Shown here in pieces: positions 20,646 through 34,380 of a stretch of 64,000 nt of DNA. The stretch comes from Ligula intestinalis (lineage: Eukaryota; Platyhelminthes; Cestoda; Diphyllobothriidea; Diphyllobothriidae). A model generated the notes under the pieces. The model worked only from the letters and a program-made list of their open reading frames with translations, did not search any database and was not told the origin of the DNA. How positions within the stretch are numbered: the first letter of the stretch is position 1; every line of letters starts with the position of its first letter. The stretch lies in NCBI GenBank assembly GCA_036362985.1, contig JAYGXS010000004.1, forward strand, positions 14,931,583-14,995,582. Reading direction: 5' to 3'. A program made the position numbers and the translations under genes.

Positions 20646-22939
20646 AAAATTTAGCGCTGCCAAAATATCCCTTTTAAATAATGACTCTATCAAGCTCCGG
20701 TAAGGGCACTGTCGTAGTAAAAATTTCCACCGAATTTCTACACACGGAAGAAGATGCTTTACAGCTATACAGACTAATTTCTTTACAAGCGATGTCTTGA
20801 CCCAGCGCCCCTTGATGTTAGTTGAATAGAATAAAGTCAGATTTGGAAGTGACTCGAGGCATGTAGTTTTTCAGGACAAGCCTATCGTTAGTCATTGGTA
20901 AGTATGCATTTTTGGCAGAGACTTGTGCTATGGATGGCAGGATTTTTAAAATCTGCTTTCTCACTTGAACAGAAACGTTTTCAACAAATACTTCCATTCT
21001 TTTGGGTCTAGATTTTGCGCACCGACTCATGAATAGAAGTTTCGACAGGGAAGTTGGTCGAGGTGCACACTCCATAGGCTCAAAAATGCACAACGATTTG
21101 AGATTAGTCTCCTGAGTGGTCCAATCGGGCTGAACTTTAGATTCAGCTCAGTTATATGAGAATGGGTTGAGGAATTGCTTCCTTTGAGAGTTTGTATTTA
21201 ATACGAGAAAGTATAAGGTTAAGTCAACCTGCGCTGATCAGTCACTAAAGATCAGTCTATGACTGATAAAATAACCTGCGGTGGCTCATACGTTTTATTG
21301 GAGTTTGCGGAGCCACTAAGGAGATACTTAAATGCGATACTAGATAGGTGTTTATTTCAATCTTGTTTAATTTCCGAAGGAATGAATACGCAGAGGTGGA
21401 GAGAAGCTTTCGGAAAAAAACATTTCCAAGCTCGGTCCGAAAGCTGATAAGAATATTTTAGCTGTGGAATAACCACATAATATTAACAAGTTGCCAGCAT
21501 GCTCCAAATAATATAGACAACGTAATTATTTGCCACGGTGCTAGGTGCTAGCCTAAAGCTAGCAGGAAGATAAATAGGTAGGATTCAGTTAGTTCCTTAA
21601 ATCGACAGCCTCTGTCTTGAGCTATAGTCGATGGAAAAACCTATAGTTGTCTTTTCACAACTTGCGGGCTTATTTTGGAAAGTTTAAGCCACCTGTTTCT
21701 TTTAAATTGAGGCCTCAGTGAAGGTTAAGTTGGTTGCCTACTTTAGGTGCCCCTAGTGTCAGAATTATCTCTTTAGGGACCGGTGGTATTAGTTTAGTTT
21801 TTAGTTTATTAGTTAAATTTAAGTGAAGGTTGGTTTAATAAATAGTTATTATTTAAGTATATTTATCTACCTTTGGCGGCATCTTATCAAGCTAAAACAA
21901 AAATTGAACATATGAGCTAAATGAAAAACTAAAAACTGAACTAACCTAAAACTAAACCAAAAATAATAAATCTGAAAGTAACTACAAGACTAGGTGCTAA
22001 GGGGTATCTAAGATGGAAACCAAATGAACTTTTCGACGCCTATATTCTGTGAAAGTTCCTTCGGTGGGTGTCAAAAGTAGGTGGTACTAGCTTCTAAGAG
22101 GAAGGCTATGCGCAGGAACAAGGGTCGCTAGAACAACTAACCATAACTGTTCGTTGACTTCAAAACAAACTCCTGTGAGTAAATTTGTACATACCGTTTG
22201 GCGCCAATCATAAGCCTAGAGTAGACATGGACATCGGCAGTATATAATTATTTTTAAATACCTCATCACCACATAATGTTTGGATAGATCAAATTTCGTT
22301 AAATAGAAAAAGACCACATATTATGCCATGTCGTGTTGTTTCGGCAATTATTTCTACCTCAATTCTTCTTTATTAGGAATTAATTTCACTGGCAGCCCCA
22401 ATGACAGATATCCTATTTTAGACGACTGAATACCACATTTACTATCGATACATTCGTCAGAAATCTTGTGTGCACGTAATACCTATGATCTCTATGGTCA
22501 CGAAAATATTAACTTAGATTGTCTACTGAAATCGATTTGAGTAAGTATAAATGGTCACCTCCAGTGGTTGTTTTAGAGACTTGATCGCTGCACAGAATAG
22601 GGTATTCGGTTAAGTTTAGTCCTAAAGTGACACGCAAATGTGGTGTTTAGCTGTTGCTCTTAGGAAAGAACTTTGAGATTTACGAAAGCGAAGGAGGGTA
22701 TGCGATGAACATCTTATAATCATACTCTTGCCAACAGGAGTGGAAATGTGAGTCACAGGAAGTAATTGAGAAGAAGATCCTTTTATGCTACTGCTTTCTG
22801 TTCATGTCGCTGGGGGAGAATCCATGACATATGTTAAAACGCCAGACAAATAAAAAAAATGTTGTCACAGCGATCGAATCTTCTGTTTCTCAATCATAGT
22901 ACGGACAATCTTATTATTTTAACATCAGCGTTGTAGTGG
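20646..22939. other. Nothing recognised
   Basis: AT-rich sequence with short frames only. A small palindrome (GGTGCTAGCCTAAAGCTAGC) occurs near 21545. No domain, repeat family member or RNA gene was recognised. Confidence 0.5.
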
Positions 22940-23290
22940 TCGCTGCTGCGCGACTCCCACCCAACTCTTGACGCCACAGACATGGTCACTCAGAGCATAG
23001 GACGCAAATGTACTTTTCGGCCTGCTTTCAACCAGACGCAAACTGGCGCCCGAGACACGGACGGCCCACGCCCGTTTCTACCTTCGTACGGTCCAACCAA
23101 TCACCATCAAGGCTGCCCCAGATTACTGACGCCAGACCTCACTCGGCATTCCGCCACTGAGCGAGGCAGATGCCTCGACGCTGCCGTGCGCTCACAGCCC
23201 TCACGGCGAACACAACGCCAGAGCGAATCAACCTCCGCCCTACATATTCTTCAATCCTTCTGCAGAATAAAGCATTCTTAAAAATCTGCC
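22940..23290. other. GC-rich block of unknown origin
   Basis: The composition changes sharply to GC-rich, with few runs of A or T, between AT-rich flanks. A + frame (22982-23281) is open for 99 codons but rich in Arg, Ser, Thr and Pro, with no known motif. The block ends with AATAAAG at about 23268. A solo LTR or other element end would fit, but no matching copy or target-site duplication was found. Confidence 0.35.
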
Positions 23291-26200
23291 TTTCCCAAGG
23301 CAACTCTTTCATCTAACAAGGAACCGGGTCTGGAAAATCGCAGCCTTAACACATTGCGATAGCGTTTCTTGCTACAGCAATATTTCGAGCTTTTGCGAGG
23401 TAAGGTTCCAGAACCCGTCGCTAAACAGGAGGAAGCGCGAATATTTGGCAAGGGACACTAACATTGCCCAGCGTTAGAACTGATATCTTACATATGAACC
23501 AAATTGTAATCTTCAAGTTCTTGTATTCGATTTGAAAGTTAATGCGTTACATGTAGAAAAAGAGTAAAATATGGGCTAACAGGCGTTTGTCACATTTTTG
23601 TACATACAGCACCTTCTGCTGATTTATGTACTGCTGTCTAATTTTGCACTCACAGTATGTTAAAATGCAGTTACTAAGAGGGCTAGAAACTAAATGCCTG
23701 AAGTTTCCCTCGTTTTTTGCCGAGAGGTGAACTATGTGCCAAAGAAGCTATGTAAATTAACTAAAATTCAATAGATAAGTGAAAATATGTATGCAGTGTA
23801 TTAAGAAGGGGACTAACAACGGTGTGCTAACATCGAGAAAGGATGAAAGAAAGAGAGAAAACGTATAGATGCACATTATAAATAATTAATCAAAAAACAG
23901 CATTAGGATTTAGAAGCACAAAACTTTATTATTTAATTCAAAAACTAAACGTTAGCACTTATGTACGCTTTTTAAAAGATTTCTCAGATTTCCCAGAGGT
24001 TACAGATTAATTAAGGTCCCATGCAAAGTTGGCAAATCCAAAAAATGGAACTGCACGACATACATCCAATTACCATTCTCGTCTGTTTTGAGCCACCAGA
24101 GCGGTTTCCATTCATCATGGCGTCACCTACCCAGTGCGTGTCTTCTACTAGCCCAAGATTTCTAAATTTTACGCACACATTCACTGCGCAAATTATCGAC
24201 TATGTAAACTTCAATTTCATCTATTTGCCTGCGGCTGTTCAAAGGCTGAACTCTTGCAAATGTCAGCCACTCGTTTTCTGAAAAGTGTTGAGTTAATTGC
24301 ATATTTAAGTGCCTACTGAATTTAATTTTAGTAACCATGCATTGTTACTTACAGCAGCTGTGTTACAGGCTTGAATAGGGCATTTTGTCTGGCTTAGATT
24401 TCACAGGCTAGAGATTGTGTAGGCAGGTGCATAAGGGCAGTGGAATCAGCGAAGTTACTTCACTGCGGAAAAAAAGTTTCCGCTGGCCAAGAGGAAGTTC
24501 CGTGAGGATGAAAAGTACGTACTGCCGTTCAGTAGATACCTGCCCTCAACTGAATATTCAAATGACCAGGAAGCTTTACAAACGTTTCCCTTGAAGGAAA
24601 CTGAGAAACTAGTTATTATTTCCTAGTTATTTGAATCTGACAGTGCCAGTTGGCGGATACTCAAAGTGCGAACCCCCGTTGGAGGGCAACACATCCATCC
24701 TCTGTCAAGTGGGATTATGGCGGCATTCCTTGTCACATAGACGACAATTTCAATTGCTCCTAAACCCTGCAGTTAACTTCTTGGATAGTGAATCCAAGGC
24801 ATTTCTAAATATGATCCACCTGATAATCCTCATCAGTAATTATACCCAAAAATCATTTTTTGGTAAATGCTCTCTATGTATACCTTATTTTAAACATATT
24901 GATGTAAAGGTCGAGCAGAATCTCAATTGATTCATGAAAACATGAAAACACTAAAAAACGCTTGAAATTATGCCAAAATTTAAAGAACGATATTTATGAA
25001 AAAGTAATCCATTAATATAAGTTCATATCAAAATTGAATAGATGAAAGTTCTTTCATATAAAGAAAGTGTTTTCAAAGGACAAAAGATTAAAATGTATTT
25101 TTCGAATTCATAGCTATTTTTTACGCTTCCGGAACTTGGGGATCGTCTGGAAAATTTCATTTTTCTTAACAAGCACTAAATTCTTATTAGACCTCTTCAA
25201 AAATTTAACTTTCCCTAATGTTGTTCATCGTTATTTGAGTTTTCTTAAATTCGTTCACGCCAGCATGTGAGTAATGATCAAACTTTTACAAAGTTATACA
25301 TGCTGCATGCTGTATATTAAATCCAATCTGCATAAAATATTCATTTTTGTACTCGTTTTGTAGAGAATTACACTTTTTTTAATCTTAATACTTATAAGAA
25401 GACTATCGCTAGGTATAAAACCACCTTCAAGTCATGAGAGTGTTAAAGACCACGACATGTTCACTCGGAATTTAACGTCAATTTATGTTATTACTAATCC
25501 ACATTCGTGAGTAACGGAGAAGGATACAGCAAATATCCTTGTTTGTTGTGATAGCCAAGCAAAGTCTCAACAGCGAGATCGGGGCATCGGTTCACCATGC
25601 AGACTCTCCATTTCTATAATAACCACCAGGTGGCTTGCACGGAAAGCTGTTGAATACTACACTTCGAAAGAATGCAGACTCACTGCAGCAACCAGGAAGA
25701 AAAAGCAAGCAAAGCCAGAGATCTTCGCTTCCAGGTTGCTTGGAGCATCTTCGAAAACGTTGCTAAGCACACGTATGCATGTTAATCTCCCCTGGTCCTA
25801 ACAAAGACCATCATCGAAAATGTGGCATGATCTGATATAGGTTATGGAAATTTCAAAGGCGACCGAGTGCACTGCTGTAGAACGAGTTGTTAGAATTATG
25901 CATTGGCAATTGCATCATGAAAATAAGGGACGGAGTAAACCCGTAAGGAGCAGTCTGATGTAATGTAATACATTCCCTGCCTAAACTTGCCGTATATGTA
26001 CGCAAGTGAGAAGGAATGCCTATTCGAATGACGCATAAACGACCTAGTTTGGCCGCAGAACAAAGCGCCGAATTATCGAAAGTGGCTGACCACGCCATCG
26101 AAATGGGTCATGAGTTAAACTTCGCAGTCACAAGGCCAGACATGATGATAAATGAAGGAAACTGGGCCCTGAAAGAGAAAAGAGCCGTTTGAGGTATTGA

Positions 26201-27036
26201 ACTGGTGCAAGCCCATAGAGTCCTGCAGAGTCACCTGCGGAGCTGCGTTACCCGTCGTTGGGAGGCTTATGCTCATATAACAGTTGTTTTGCTTGTCACT
26301 AATTTCATCAGTAATGAACTCCCGGGTGAGTTTGAAGGCTCACAATGGTAAAGAAATGGTTCCGGTGTTCAAAATTTTTATTTCATTGTTATATAGATAA
26401 CCATGTTGATGGTGGCTGGCAACAGACTGGTCTTACATTCGAATGGATTCCACTTGCAGACCATCCAAAATACCTACATTTAGATGCTACTGATGCTTCA
26501 CTTTAAATGGTTTATCAACCTTATCAAGTTTCCATTTGCGCCAAGTCAATATTCGCCATCAAATGTGGAGAGGTTTACCCAGACGACGGAAGGGAATTTG
26601 ATCCTAATTGGCGATCGGTAGCGAATTTTTAAAGCAAAATATTAACTTAAGGTATTTGTCGAGATACTCGGGTAAGGTTTCCGAAATGTAGTCCAGAAAT
26701 TTGCAGGCTAAATGTAGACTGTCAAAGCGTATATAACGTTTAAAATAATGCTTACATGATGTATCAAAATAAGTTGAATAACGAAGGCCTCCTCCGCTCT
26801 CAATCCTTATCAGTTGATCACTAGGTGAAAAATACACTGTCTGCTGACAAAGATCTTTGCTATAATTTTAAGCCAGAATTCTTAATCAGGACTCCAGATG
26901 TTTATACTTGTTTTGTTAGCGTGGTATGAGCCTCGTCTCTTGGCATCAAATAGTCCAAAGAGATCAAACCTGTGTGTACGCAAATACATGGGATGCGAAC
27001 ATTTGCTCGATTCGGGAGATGAAACCTGCTCATTCA
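23291..27036. other. Nothing recognised
   Basis: AT-rich sequence on both sides of about 25 kb. Open frames here (for example 24021-24281 and 24631-24930, +) show no domain and no splice partners that I could support. Confidence 0.5.
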
Positions 27037-27270
27037 TCTGACCCAATTGTGAAAAACTCAAAGGCCTCGATGGGATTCAAACTCAAATCAGCGAAGAGGA
27101 AGCATTGGTACAGCCAACACTCAACTGAGCTAAGAGGCACCATTTGGGAGTCGTAAAGTTAATCACACAGGGGTTAATTAACCCGGCCAGCCTACCACAA
27201 CATACGAAATCAACTAACGCTGACCACTGGAGCAGGATTTCCTAAGCAGCCAACCTGCAATCCAGCAGAT
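27037..27270 (-). repeat. tRNA-derived repeat with 5' body
   Basis: On the - strand the head (about 27137 to 27070) has A-box-like and B-box-like (GAGTTTGAATCCC) segments and ends with the tail GAGTTTTTCACAATTGGGTC. Upstream of the head on that strand, to about 27270, is a body that contains GCTTAGGAAATCCTGCTC, also found at 19.37 kb and near 34.66 kb. In this family the tRNA-like part lies near the 3' end. Confidence 0.65.
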
Positions 27271-27674
27271 AATTAAGAAGTATACTTTTAAGTCTTAAAC
27301 AGCTACATCGTTTGTAAGAATCCCGAATCTCTCTGCTGATCTACAACTCCGGACAATGAAAGCATACCCACAGGAAACCCCCAGATGTCTCACAAACACC
27401 TGAAGTTGGCGTAAAAGGTGGTAAGCCCATATTTACATCTACTCTGCTTATTAATGATCACTGAGCTACTAAAATAGTTAAAGGATTTAGCAATGCTAGT
27501 AAATTATGAAGCAAATTTTCCTCCTGTTAGACAGGGGATGTCCCCAAAACCTCAAGAGAAGTCAGATACTGCAGTAAGCCAAAAGTTGGTCTGAAAACAG
27601 CACTTCCACCGTGCGACAAAAAGGCTTGATAGAACATGAGATAATGCTTTGTAGCGTTGTGCTAGGCCATGAAA

Positions 27675-27775
27675 TGACACAATCTGATGGATAGAGTTGT
27701 GAGGGTGGAAATCAAGGCAAACGCTGATTTGCTCCGAAACTCAAAAACATGCACTTATTCGGAATAGTCAGTATT
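27675..27775. repeat. Direct repeat, copy 1
   Basis: CTGATGGATAGAG, then GAGGGTGGAAA and CAAAAACATGCACTTATTC recur in diverged form at about 29190-29285 in the same orientation. No coding content is seen. Confidence 0.65.
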
Positions 27776-28499
27776 ACAAAAATTCATTTACAGTGCTAAT
27801 CAGAAGGGTTAAATAGTAGTTGTAGCATGAGACGCAGAAATAGTAGCACTGCAAGAATTATAGGAGTGTCACCATCGCAAACAGTTTCCATCGCGGCAGT
27901 TGCAGAAATGATACATACACGTTTCCTAAATCAGGGGTTAGAAGTGATATTGAATTTGCTTTAATTTAGCTCTAAAGTAGACCGACCAAAACACAGCCAG
28001 TCACAGGACTTTTAGAATTACAAGATTAAATAATACATATGACCAGTTTGTTCATTTTCCCAATAATATTGTTTACCAGATTTTTCTGTTATTAATATCA
28101 AACGCTTAATTTAAAAAAAAATTCTTCAAAAGAGTCTATTATTACTGCATTTAGGGAAAAAGGGGGTTTTCCTAGGTAGCAAGGTAGTCCAGCTGAAAAA
28201 AAACTCGACATTTCGATGTTTTTCGAGCTCGATTTGTTTTCCACACCTTTTTCGATCTATGCGTCGAACGCTGTCACCATATAGCCGCCACATTAAATGA
28301 ATAAAACAAAATTGAACGACGTTTTGCGCTTATTTTTACAAAGTCTCTTTCTCTTCAATCTCTATTCCTCATCCATATAACCCACATTCTCAGGGTTCCT
28401 GATAAATAGAAATCTCTGGCTTCTTGTACACAAGACCGCTACCAACCATACGTCTGCTGAGAGACGGTAGCCTACGACTTTGTGTTGTACACCGCAAGA

Positions 28500-29180
28500 C
28501 AGATACGGTAGCATGCCTCCAGCTAGCCTATAGACAGCAAATGGCACTACCCTGCGACATAAAGCGATGGCACAAACTTGAGCTGCCATTTAAATATCAT
28601 GCTTAAGACGCAACAGCTTATAATTATTCACCTTATACTGGATACTCGGGGGCCGGCTTCCTACAAGCACACACAGGCCGTATTACAGCACACTATTTGT
28701 TGGTCTTAGAACAAATGCTAAGTAGAGTTAACACCCTGAGTAAAAGCACACTACTGCTGGCAGCAGTATTCTAGCCTTCGTAATCAAAACTGAGTGGAAA
28801 CCTCTATGGTCTCGTGGACAGAGCTGAGTCAGCGAAAACCAAGGAAAGCCCTATTATGCTCCGTGTTGAAAGGTTCACACTTCTGTAAAGTCCAAGCAAC
28901 TGTAGAGGCCTAAATGTAGCCTATAGACAGAAAACTGCACGACATAAGAGCATGCTAAGACTTTTACACTATTTACAAACGCTCTATCATTATCCAAATG
29001 CTTAACACTATCACCTCACACAGATTGGGAGTGCATACTGGGTGCATCTTCTTAAAAAGCACACACAGGCCGTACTAAAGTATGCTATTTACTGGCCTTT
29101 GTAAGCATGATTGCTACAATTAGCACTTTTGAATAGACACGTTCTTCTGGCAACAGTATCGCAGTCTGAACCTAGTAGAA
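28500..29180. repeat. Two diverged tandem units of about 390 bp
   Basis: The units start near 28500 and 28890. Shared landmarks are GCCTATAGACAG (28528 and 28919), GCACACACAGGCCGTA (28668 and 29059), CTATTTG/CTATTTA followed by TGG, and GGCAGCAGTAT/GGCAACAGTAT (28759 and 29150). Identity is moderate. The units carry no recognised gene. Confidence 0.65.
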
Positions 29181-29189
29181 ACGGATACA

Positions 29190-29460
29190 ACCTGATGGAT
29201 AGAGTAAAGAGGGTGGAAACCAACACAAGTTCTGCTGTGCTCAGAGCCTCAAACATACTAACTCAGAATAGTTAAAACCCAGATCCACACTCCTTGTTGA
29301 GATCAAGGGGAGTATGAGGCCCAGTGTTGGCTAAACCAAAGTCACCTCCGAAAAATGGTAGCGGCAGTTCTAGCATCAGTTCTTATATAATTTTTCTTGA
29401 GATTCAGGGGATATGAGCCCAGTGCTGACTTATATCAGTGCCATTTCTGACAAAGAATAC
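29190..29460. repeat. Direct repeat copy 2 and a short tandem pair
   Basis: 29190-29285 matches 27675-27775. After it, two diverged copies of a unit of about 105 bp follow, with landmarks GAGATCAAGGGGAGTATGAG (29299) and GAGATTCAGGGGATATGAG (29399), each followed by GCCCAGTG. Confidence 0.6.
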
Positions 29461-30889
29461 AGTCAGTAATAATACCAGCAAATACCATCACTCAGCTACA
29501 CCATAGTAAAATGTATTAGAGATAGCAGTGGCAGTAGTAGCAGTACCAGCCTCAGCTTCCTAGAGTCTGGGTCGACACCTACTTTAGATGAGTGAGGGTA
29601 GACAGTGCAGTAGTATCCGCGCAAAGTCTCTATCACTAAAGACTAAATTAGGCAATGTTTCTGGCTGCATTGGAGGAAGCGGTATCCGCCCGCTTCCTGC
29701 TCAGTCATCTGAGTTTCGGTCTTTCCACCGATTAAAGCGGAGGACGGTTAGAGTGAGGTTGACAGTTGCGCGTCTATTTCACTATAATCTCGTCTTTATC
29801 TCCAATCACTGTCCCTGTTCTTGAGCACCTGATAGACCTCATCGAAATTGATGGCTAAATAACATATACATCAGGCAAACTCAATTATTAGGAGGAGTTT
29901 GACAGATTTCAATCATTCATTTGATAATTAAATATCACAGTTGGGTTAAAATGAATTGCTCAGATCAGCCTAACCCATCCTACTTAAAAAGTTTGCTCAG
30001 TCTGATAGCATAACCGATTTCCAGCAATTTTGTACACAGCCTTCATTTGTGACCAGGACATACGTGCCCCCGCATGAAGTCGAAAAAGCGTTGCCACACT
30101 CCCAAAATCGAGTGCCGAATAAACGAGTTAGAAAGAGCTGTCTTGATAGCCATTGGCCACTGATCAGGAGGAAATGGACTTCCCACGCCATGTCGACAGA
30201 GAGAGCGAGAGGTCGCCACATAATGAAGCATGGCGCCAAAGAGGAAGTAGCAAGTGGGTGCTTACGGTGCCTTGACTCCAGTGAATCGTCTCTCGCCGCT
30301 TAGAGATATGGAATCCCCCCTCCCTGCGCTAGTCTTTAAACGCCTCCTGATGAGATCTCTGTGCTGTTTACTCTTATGCTGAGGAGAGCCAGTGCGAAGA
30401 AACGGCTGAAAACATTATGTTATCCCCCTCCCCCCTACCGATCTGCCGCCAACGTCGGCACTTGGAAAGTTCAGCCTCGTCGTAGGGGCCATGGCCGCTG
30501 CTCAAGTGTTAGGCATCCGGCCGCCATAAAGGCGCTGTTAAGCCAGCTTGCCTGGCAATAATGGACTTTGCTGGACGCCTACGTACACCACCCGAAGGAA
30601 AAGCATAGGAGTGCAATAAGTTGTCTTTCAACCTTTTTATTTTTAGTGGGATGAGACAGGCAGAGGAGTGGGGAGTCCAAAGGGAATCTAAAGGTGGTCA
30701 GTAGTTTTTATAACAAGGTGGAATTAAGTTGCAAACATTCCCACAAGAGAATTCAGACGAGTATCATGAGAGTAAATGGTGAAGAGAGAAATAAAACACA
30801 CCATGCATACTGTGACAAAGAAGGCGCTATTGCTCAAAGTTCCCTCTTAAGGAGACGCGGCAAGTAAACTCCTAAGAAGACGTCTTGAC
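29461..30889. other. Nothing firmly recognised
   Basis: Short frames on both strands; around 30.0-30.6 kb the sequence is more GC-rich and may belong to the 5' part of the PLE that follows, but no reverse transcriptase motif was found. Confidence 0.4.
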
Positions 30890-31580
30890 TAAGCCGTGTC
30901 ACGAACCTTCCTAGTAGCGAAAATTCGTGTTATTCTCAATCAACCTTGTCCTTCACGGCGAAGGTATGTACGAGGCGCGAGTTCAGACCACTTCTATGTG
31001 CATTTACTCGTTTACTTGCTCCCGTCGGGCAGGTTATATTGGTCACACGAGTCAGCGCTTATTCAAAAGAATACGAGAGCATCTCCACGCTTGGCTGAGT
31101 ACAGGTGAATTCAGGAGCAAAATCAGCGCCATGCTTGCCCACATGGTTGATTGCAGACATCTTGTGGACTCAGACTTGGCCTTCAAGGTGATTTATAAGG
31201 GCCGAACAAACTATCCTAGTTTTCCGGGTCAGCATTTACTAGCAGAAGCGACAGCAACCGATATCTAGTTGAAGAAACCAGGTTTTTTTGCGCAGAAGTA
31301 CCTCCTGCATGCTCCGCGCTTGGCATGGCCATTGATAGCAAAACTGCCTGCATTTTTTCCACTCTTTCATTCCGCCTTCACCCCCTTTTCACTGGTCTGA
31401 CTTCAACAAACACTCATTGCCGCCTTTTATCAACTCCTAACCCCCGCTCTCTTTGCAGGACTAATGTGCATGTGATTATGAACTTATTTGCCTGCATTTT
31501 GCCCTTTTACCCTCTTCCCATATAAATATAATTGCCCCCGCCTACCTATGCCCGCCAACTACTCTTCTGAAGGTGGACAA
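30890..31580 (+). pseudogene. PLE-B: Penelope-like element, GIY-YIG endonuclease and 3' end
   Basis: The frame ending at 31268 reads YSFTCSRRAGYIGHTSQRLF followed by KRIREHL, the GIY-YIG nuclease core with its catalytic Arg region. SAMLAHMVDCRHLVDSDLAF and HLLAEATAT follow, as in the C-terminal part of PLE proteins. A pyrimidine-rich 3' region runs to about 31560, ending with TTCTGAAGGTGGAC, which looks like the start of the hammerhead-like motif of other PLE ends and is then cut off. No RT motif is visible upstream, so the copy is truncated. Confidence 0.75.
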
Positions 31581-33455
31581 ATTACAGTGGTCACCGTTGA
31601 TCACGTAATTTTCCTTAATTTGCATAAGTTTGATCATTACTCCAATACCAGTGTGAATGCTTTTTAGAAAACGTACAAATAATAATGAATGGCATAAGGC
31701 CTAGTAAGTACTTAAAATAACTATTGGAATTACTAAGTGTGCGTAAAGGAATATAAAATTTTCTCGATAATGCCGTGGTTCTAGAGATGTAAAAAAGAGC
31801 TCTAAATTAGAACAATTAATTTAGATATTGTGTTAAGTTGAAAACTTGAAACAACCACTTTCGATGCAATAAAATAATTTTTCTTTAGTCAAAATATTCT
31901 GAAATTCTGTTCTTACCGGTCACGTATTTATTGAATGTCATCGAAAAAAAGTGTGTCATTAAATTGCTTGTTTTTACTATCTTCACTGACCAATGCATAA
32001 TTTGCGCATCTGTTTGACGTTTACTCCAAAACCTTTAAAATAAGATACATAAAAAGCATATTTAGTGAAAGAAAGTGTTTTTGAATATTAGTTCTTAGAA
32101 TACTGACCATGCTGCTTCTTTGTTGAAATGCCTCGAAACAGCAAACCACATTGTCAAGAGTAATTCATGTCAGCAGGTTAATTCTGAAAAGAGTATTCCT
32201 AAGAATATTAAAAGACGTTTCATAAAAGGTTTCCTCTTAAAATTGCTTTGATTAGATATTTGGCTGATGAAATTCTGCTTACATTAAATTTTTCCAACGT
32301 AATGTCATAGTGAAATTTGAGAATTTTGAGAATTTCTTTATGTTTCCTGAAGATAAACGATTCAATATGACTGAAGATAAAAGAACTTTCGTTTCTCTCT
32401 ATAATGGATAACCTTCCGAATGAGTAGATTAATTCCACTTTCGGATATATACTGGCTAATTAAAAAAACTGGCCATATACAATGCCATTTTACAAAATTC
32501 TTATTATTCTTTTGCCTGTTCTATTTTTAAATAAAGTATAAGGGGAACGTAAAGTATACAAAAAAACTATTTGTAATCACAACTTAACTTCAATAAGCAC
32601 TAATTTGTCTTAAATACGTGAGAACATGTCAGACATTTGGTTTTTATTAAAGGACATTCAAGGTTCATTGCTGCATTCAAACAAACACTCTTATATTATT
32701 CCATTTTGTACAATTAAACTTAACAGGATAGCTAAACATAATTTCTAAAACACAAGTGTTCAATGCTACTGCAAACAAATTTGGCCCCTTTCACTTGGCT
32801 TCACTTCAATCTGAAGAATTTTGTCTAAACTTTTCCATTTCTTGAAGGGATATCTTCTGTAACTATTTTATTTATATTGAAGCTCCTTCTTAGTATTATC
32901 ATCTTTAAAGTGCGGTACCGTTCGCTCTCTCGTAAAAGCATAGGAAATTCTTTCTAGATGAGCCGACTTTCAAGTTCCCCAAAACTAGTGGTTATTTATT
33001 TCTTTATAAACCTAACTTAAATGACGATTCAACTAAGTAAAAGGCTTTTGAAGAATTAAATAAACTAAATGAATCACAATAGTGTTTTCAAATATATGTC
33101 AAAGTGTCCAGACGAATTTCATAATAAGCGTTGCATGGTCTTCGGTGCCTACTGTATAAGGGCTTCAAGGTGGATCACTGACTTTTTTGATCGATCCCCT
33201 CAGAGAATCATCGCTTATTTAGCGATGATTGTTATTTTTTCGGTGACTTTGAATGCCTAGGCAATCGGTATCCTTGTATTTAGAAGGCGTACAGTCCTTA
33301 ATGCATTCATCCGACAAAAAAGTCTCCCTAAGGCAATATATTTAAGGTGACGGTGTAGATTTTGAGAAGAAGAACTAACGGAGTAGTTTTGTCACTTCCG
33401 CAAGCTTAGTCGGGTCAGCAAAAGTAATTTATTTGGTGCACCTAATAAATACCTA
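31581..33455. other. AT-rich, nothing recognised
   Basis: Strongly AT-rich sequence with no supported gene. Short frames only. Confidence 0.5.
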
Positions 33456-33720
33456 ATCCCAGAATTGTATCCTAGGGAAATAATGGTAATAAAGGTTTTG
33501 GGGGTGGGGAAATAGGACAGGCAGTCAAGAAAATTTGTAAAAGTAAGTCTTAAGTGGAACAATTTGGTTGAAGTTGTCCTCCGTGACAACTGGGAGTAAG
33601 TTGTTACATGTAATATGAAAATGTGCGTGACGCTTCGCGCCACGGACTATACTACTCTAACTCCAGGACGGTAAGTTGGGCCACAGGTAAGTTGAATTAG
33701 ACGACCTCTTAACCACCAGT
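33456..33720 (+). repeat. Dispersed repeat family R, copy 1
   Basis: Shared landmarks with the copy at 63770-64000 are CCCAGAATT, GGTGGGGAAATAG, AAGTCTTAAGTGGAA or AAGTCTAAAGTGGAA, GCGTG.CGCTTCG and CTCCAGGACGGTAAGTTGG. Part of it also occurs inverted at 42300-42420. No protein coding is seen; it could be a SINE or a DNA-transposon derivative. Confidence 0.7.
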
Positions 33721-33879
33721 TCAATTCATAAGGAATTGCGAGAAACCTGCAATTTGATAATCGGATTTTTCCGCAATACGTTCAGAGATTTGACAGAGTA
33801 TGAAGATCTACAGATATAAATCAACATCATTTGTAATTACAAAAAATAAAAATTATACAGCAATTATGAAGTTATATTC

Positions 33880-34000
33880 CACCGCCTACCTTAATTTCCC
33901 ATCCATAAACCCCTATAACCACCGTTTAAGGACAAAATACTGGAACTAGGGAAATATGAGTTGCACTACTTAGACTACAGTTGTCGTCAGCTCAAAGCCA
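33880..34000 (-). repeat. Dispersed repeat family R, inverted fragment
   Basis: CCATAAACCCCTATAACCAC followed by CGTTTAAGGACAAAATA is the complement of the family core AACGGTGGTTATAGGG seen at 42.06 and 63.80 kb. With copy 1 it forms a head-to-head arrangement about 160 bp apart. Confidence 0.65.
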
Positions 34001-34380
34001 TCGAAGCGTTCAATACACAAAACGGGTCTGCAAATAAAATGACTTGCCAAGCTAGTGGGTAGTAAGGGGGACACGATTGTCTCCTCAATTCACTGTTGTG
34101 GCCTGCTGGCAAATTTTTAGCGCAGTTAATGACTGTTTGCATGATAAGTCATCACTTCCAGAGAGGCTGGGTGAACGTCAGTGGAAAGCGGAGAGATTGT
34201 TCCGTCTGGTGGCACGTTAGCTCCACCGTTCGGCAGAGTCTAGTCGATTTTCTTATCCTGCTCACCCTGCAATAAATGACCTTATATGTCAGTGGAGGTC
34301 AAGTTACCTGTTGATGGAGTCGATTGAGATATTTAGCTACTTTAAAGTTCAAATGGATTCGTTTGCTCAAATGTAAATAC

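Noticed and set aside
22982..23281. 99-codon frame in the GC-rich block as a gene
   Set aside because: The open frame is explained by the local composition; no motif, and the amino-acid content is low in hydrophobic residues.
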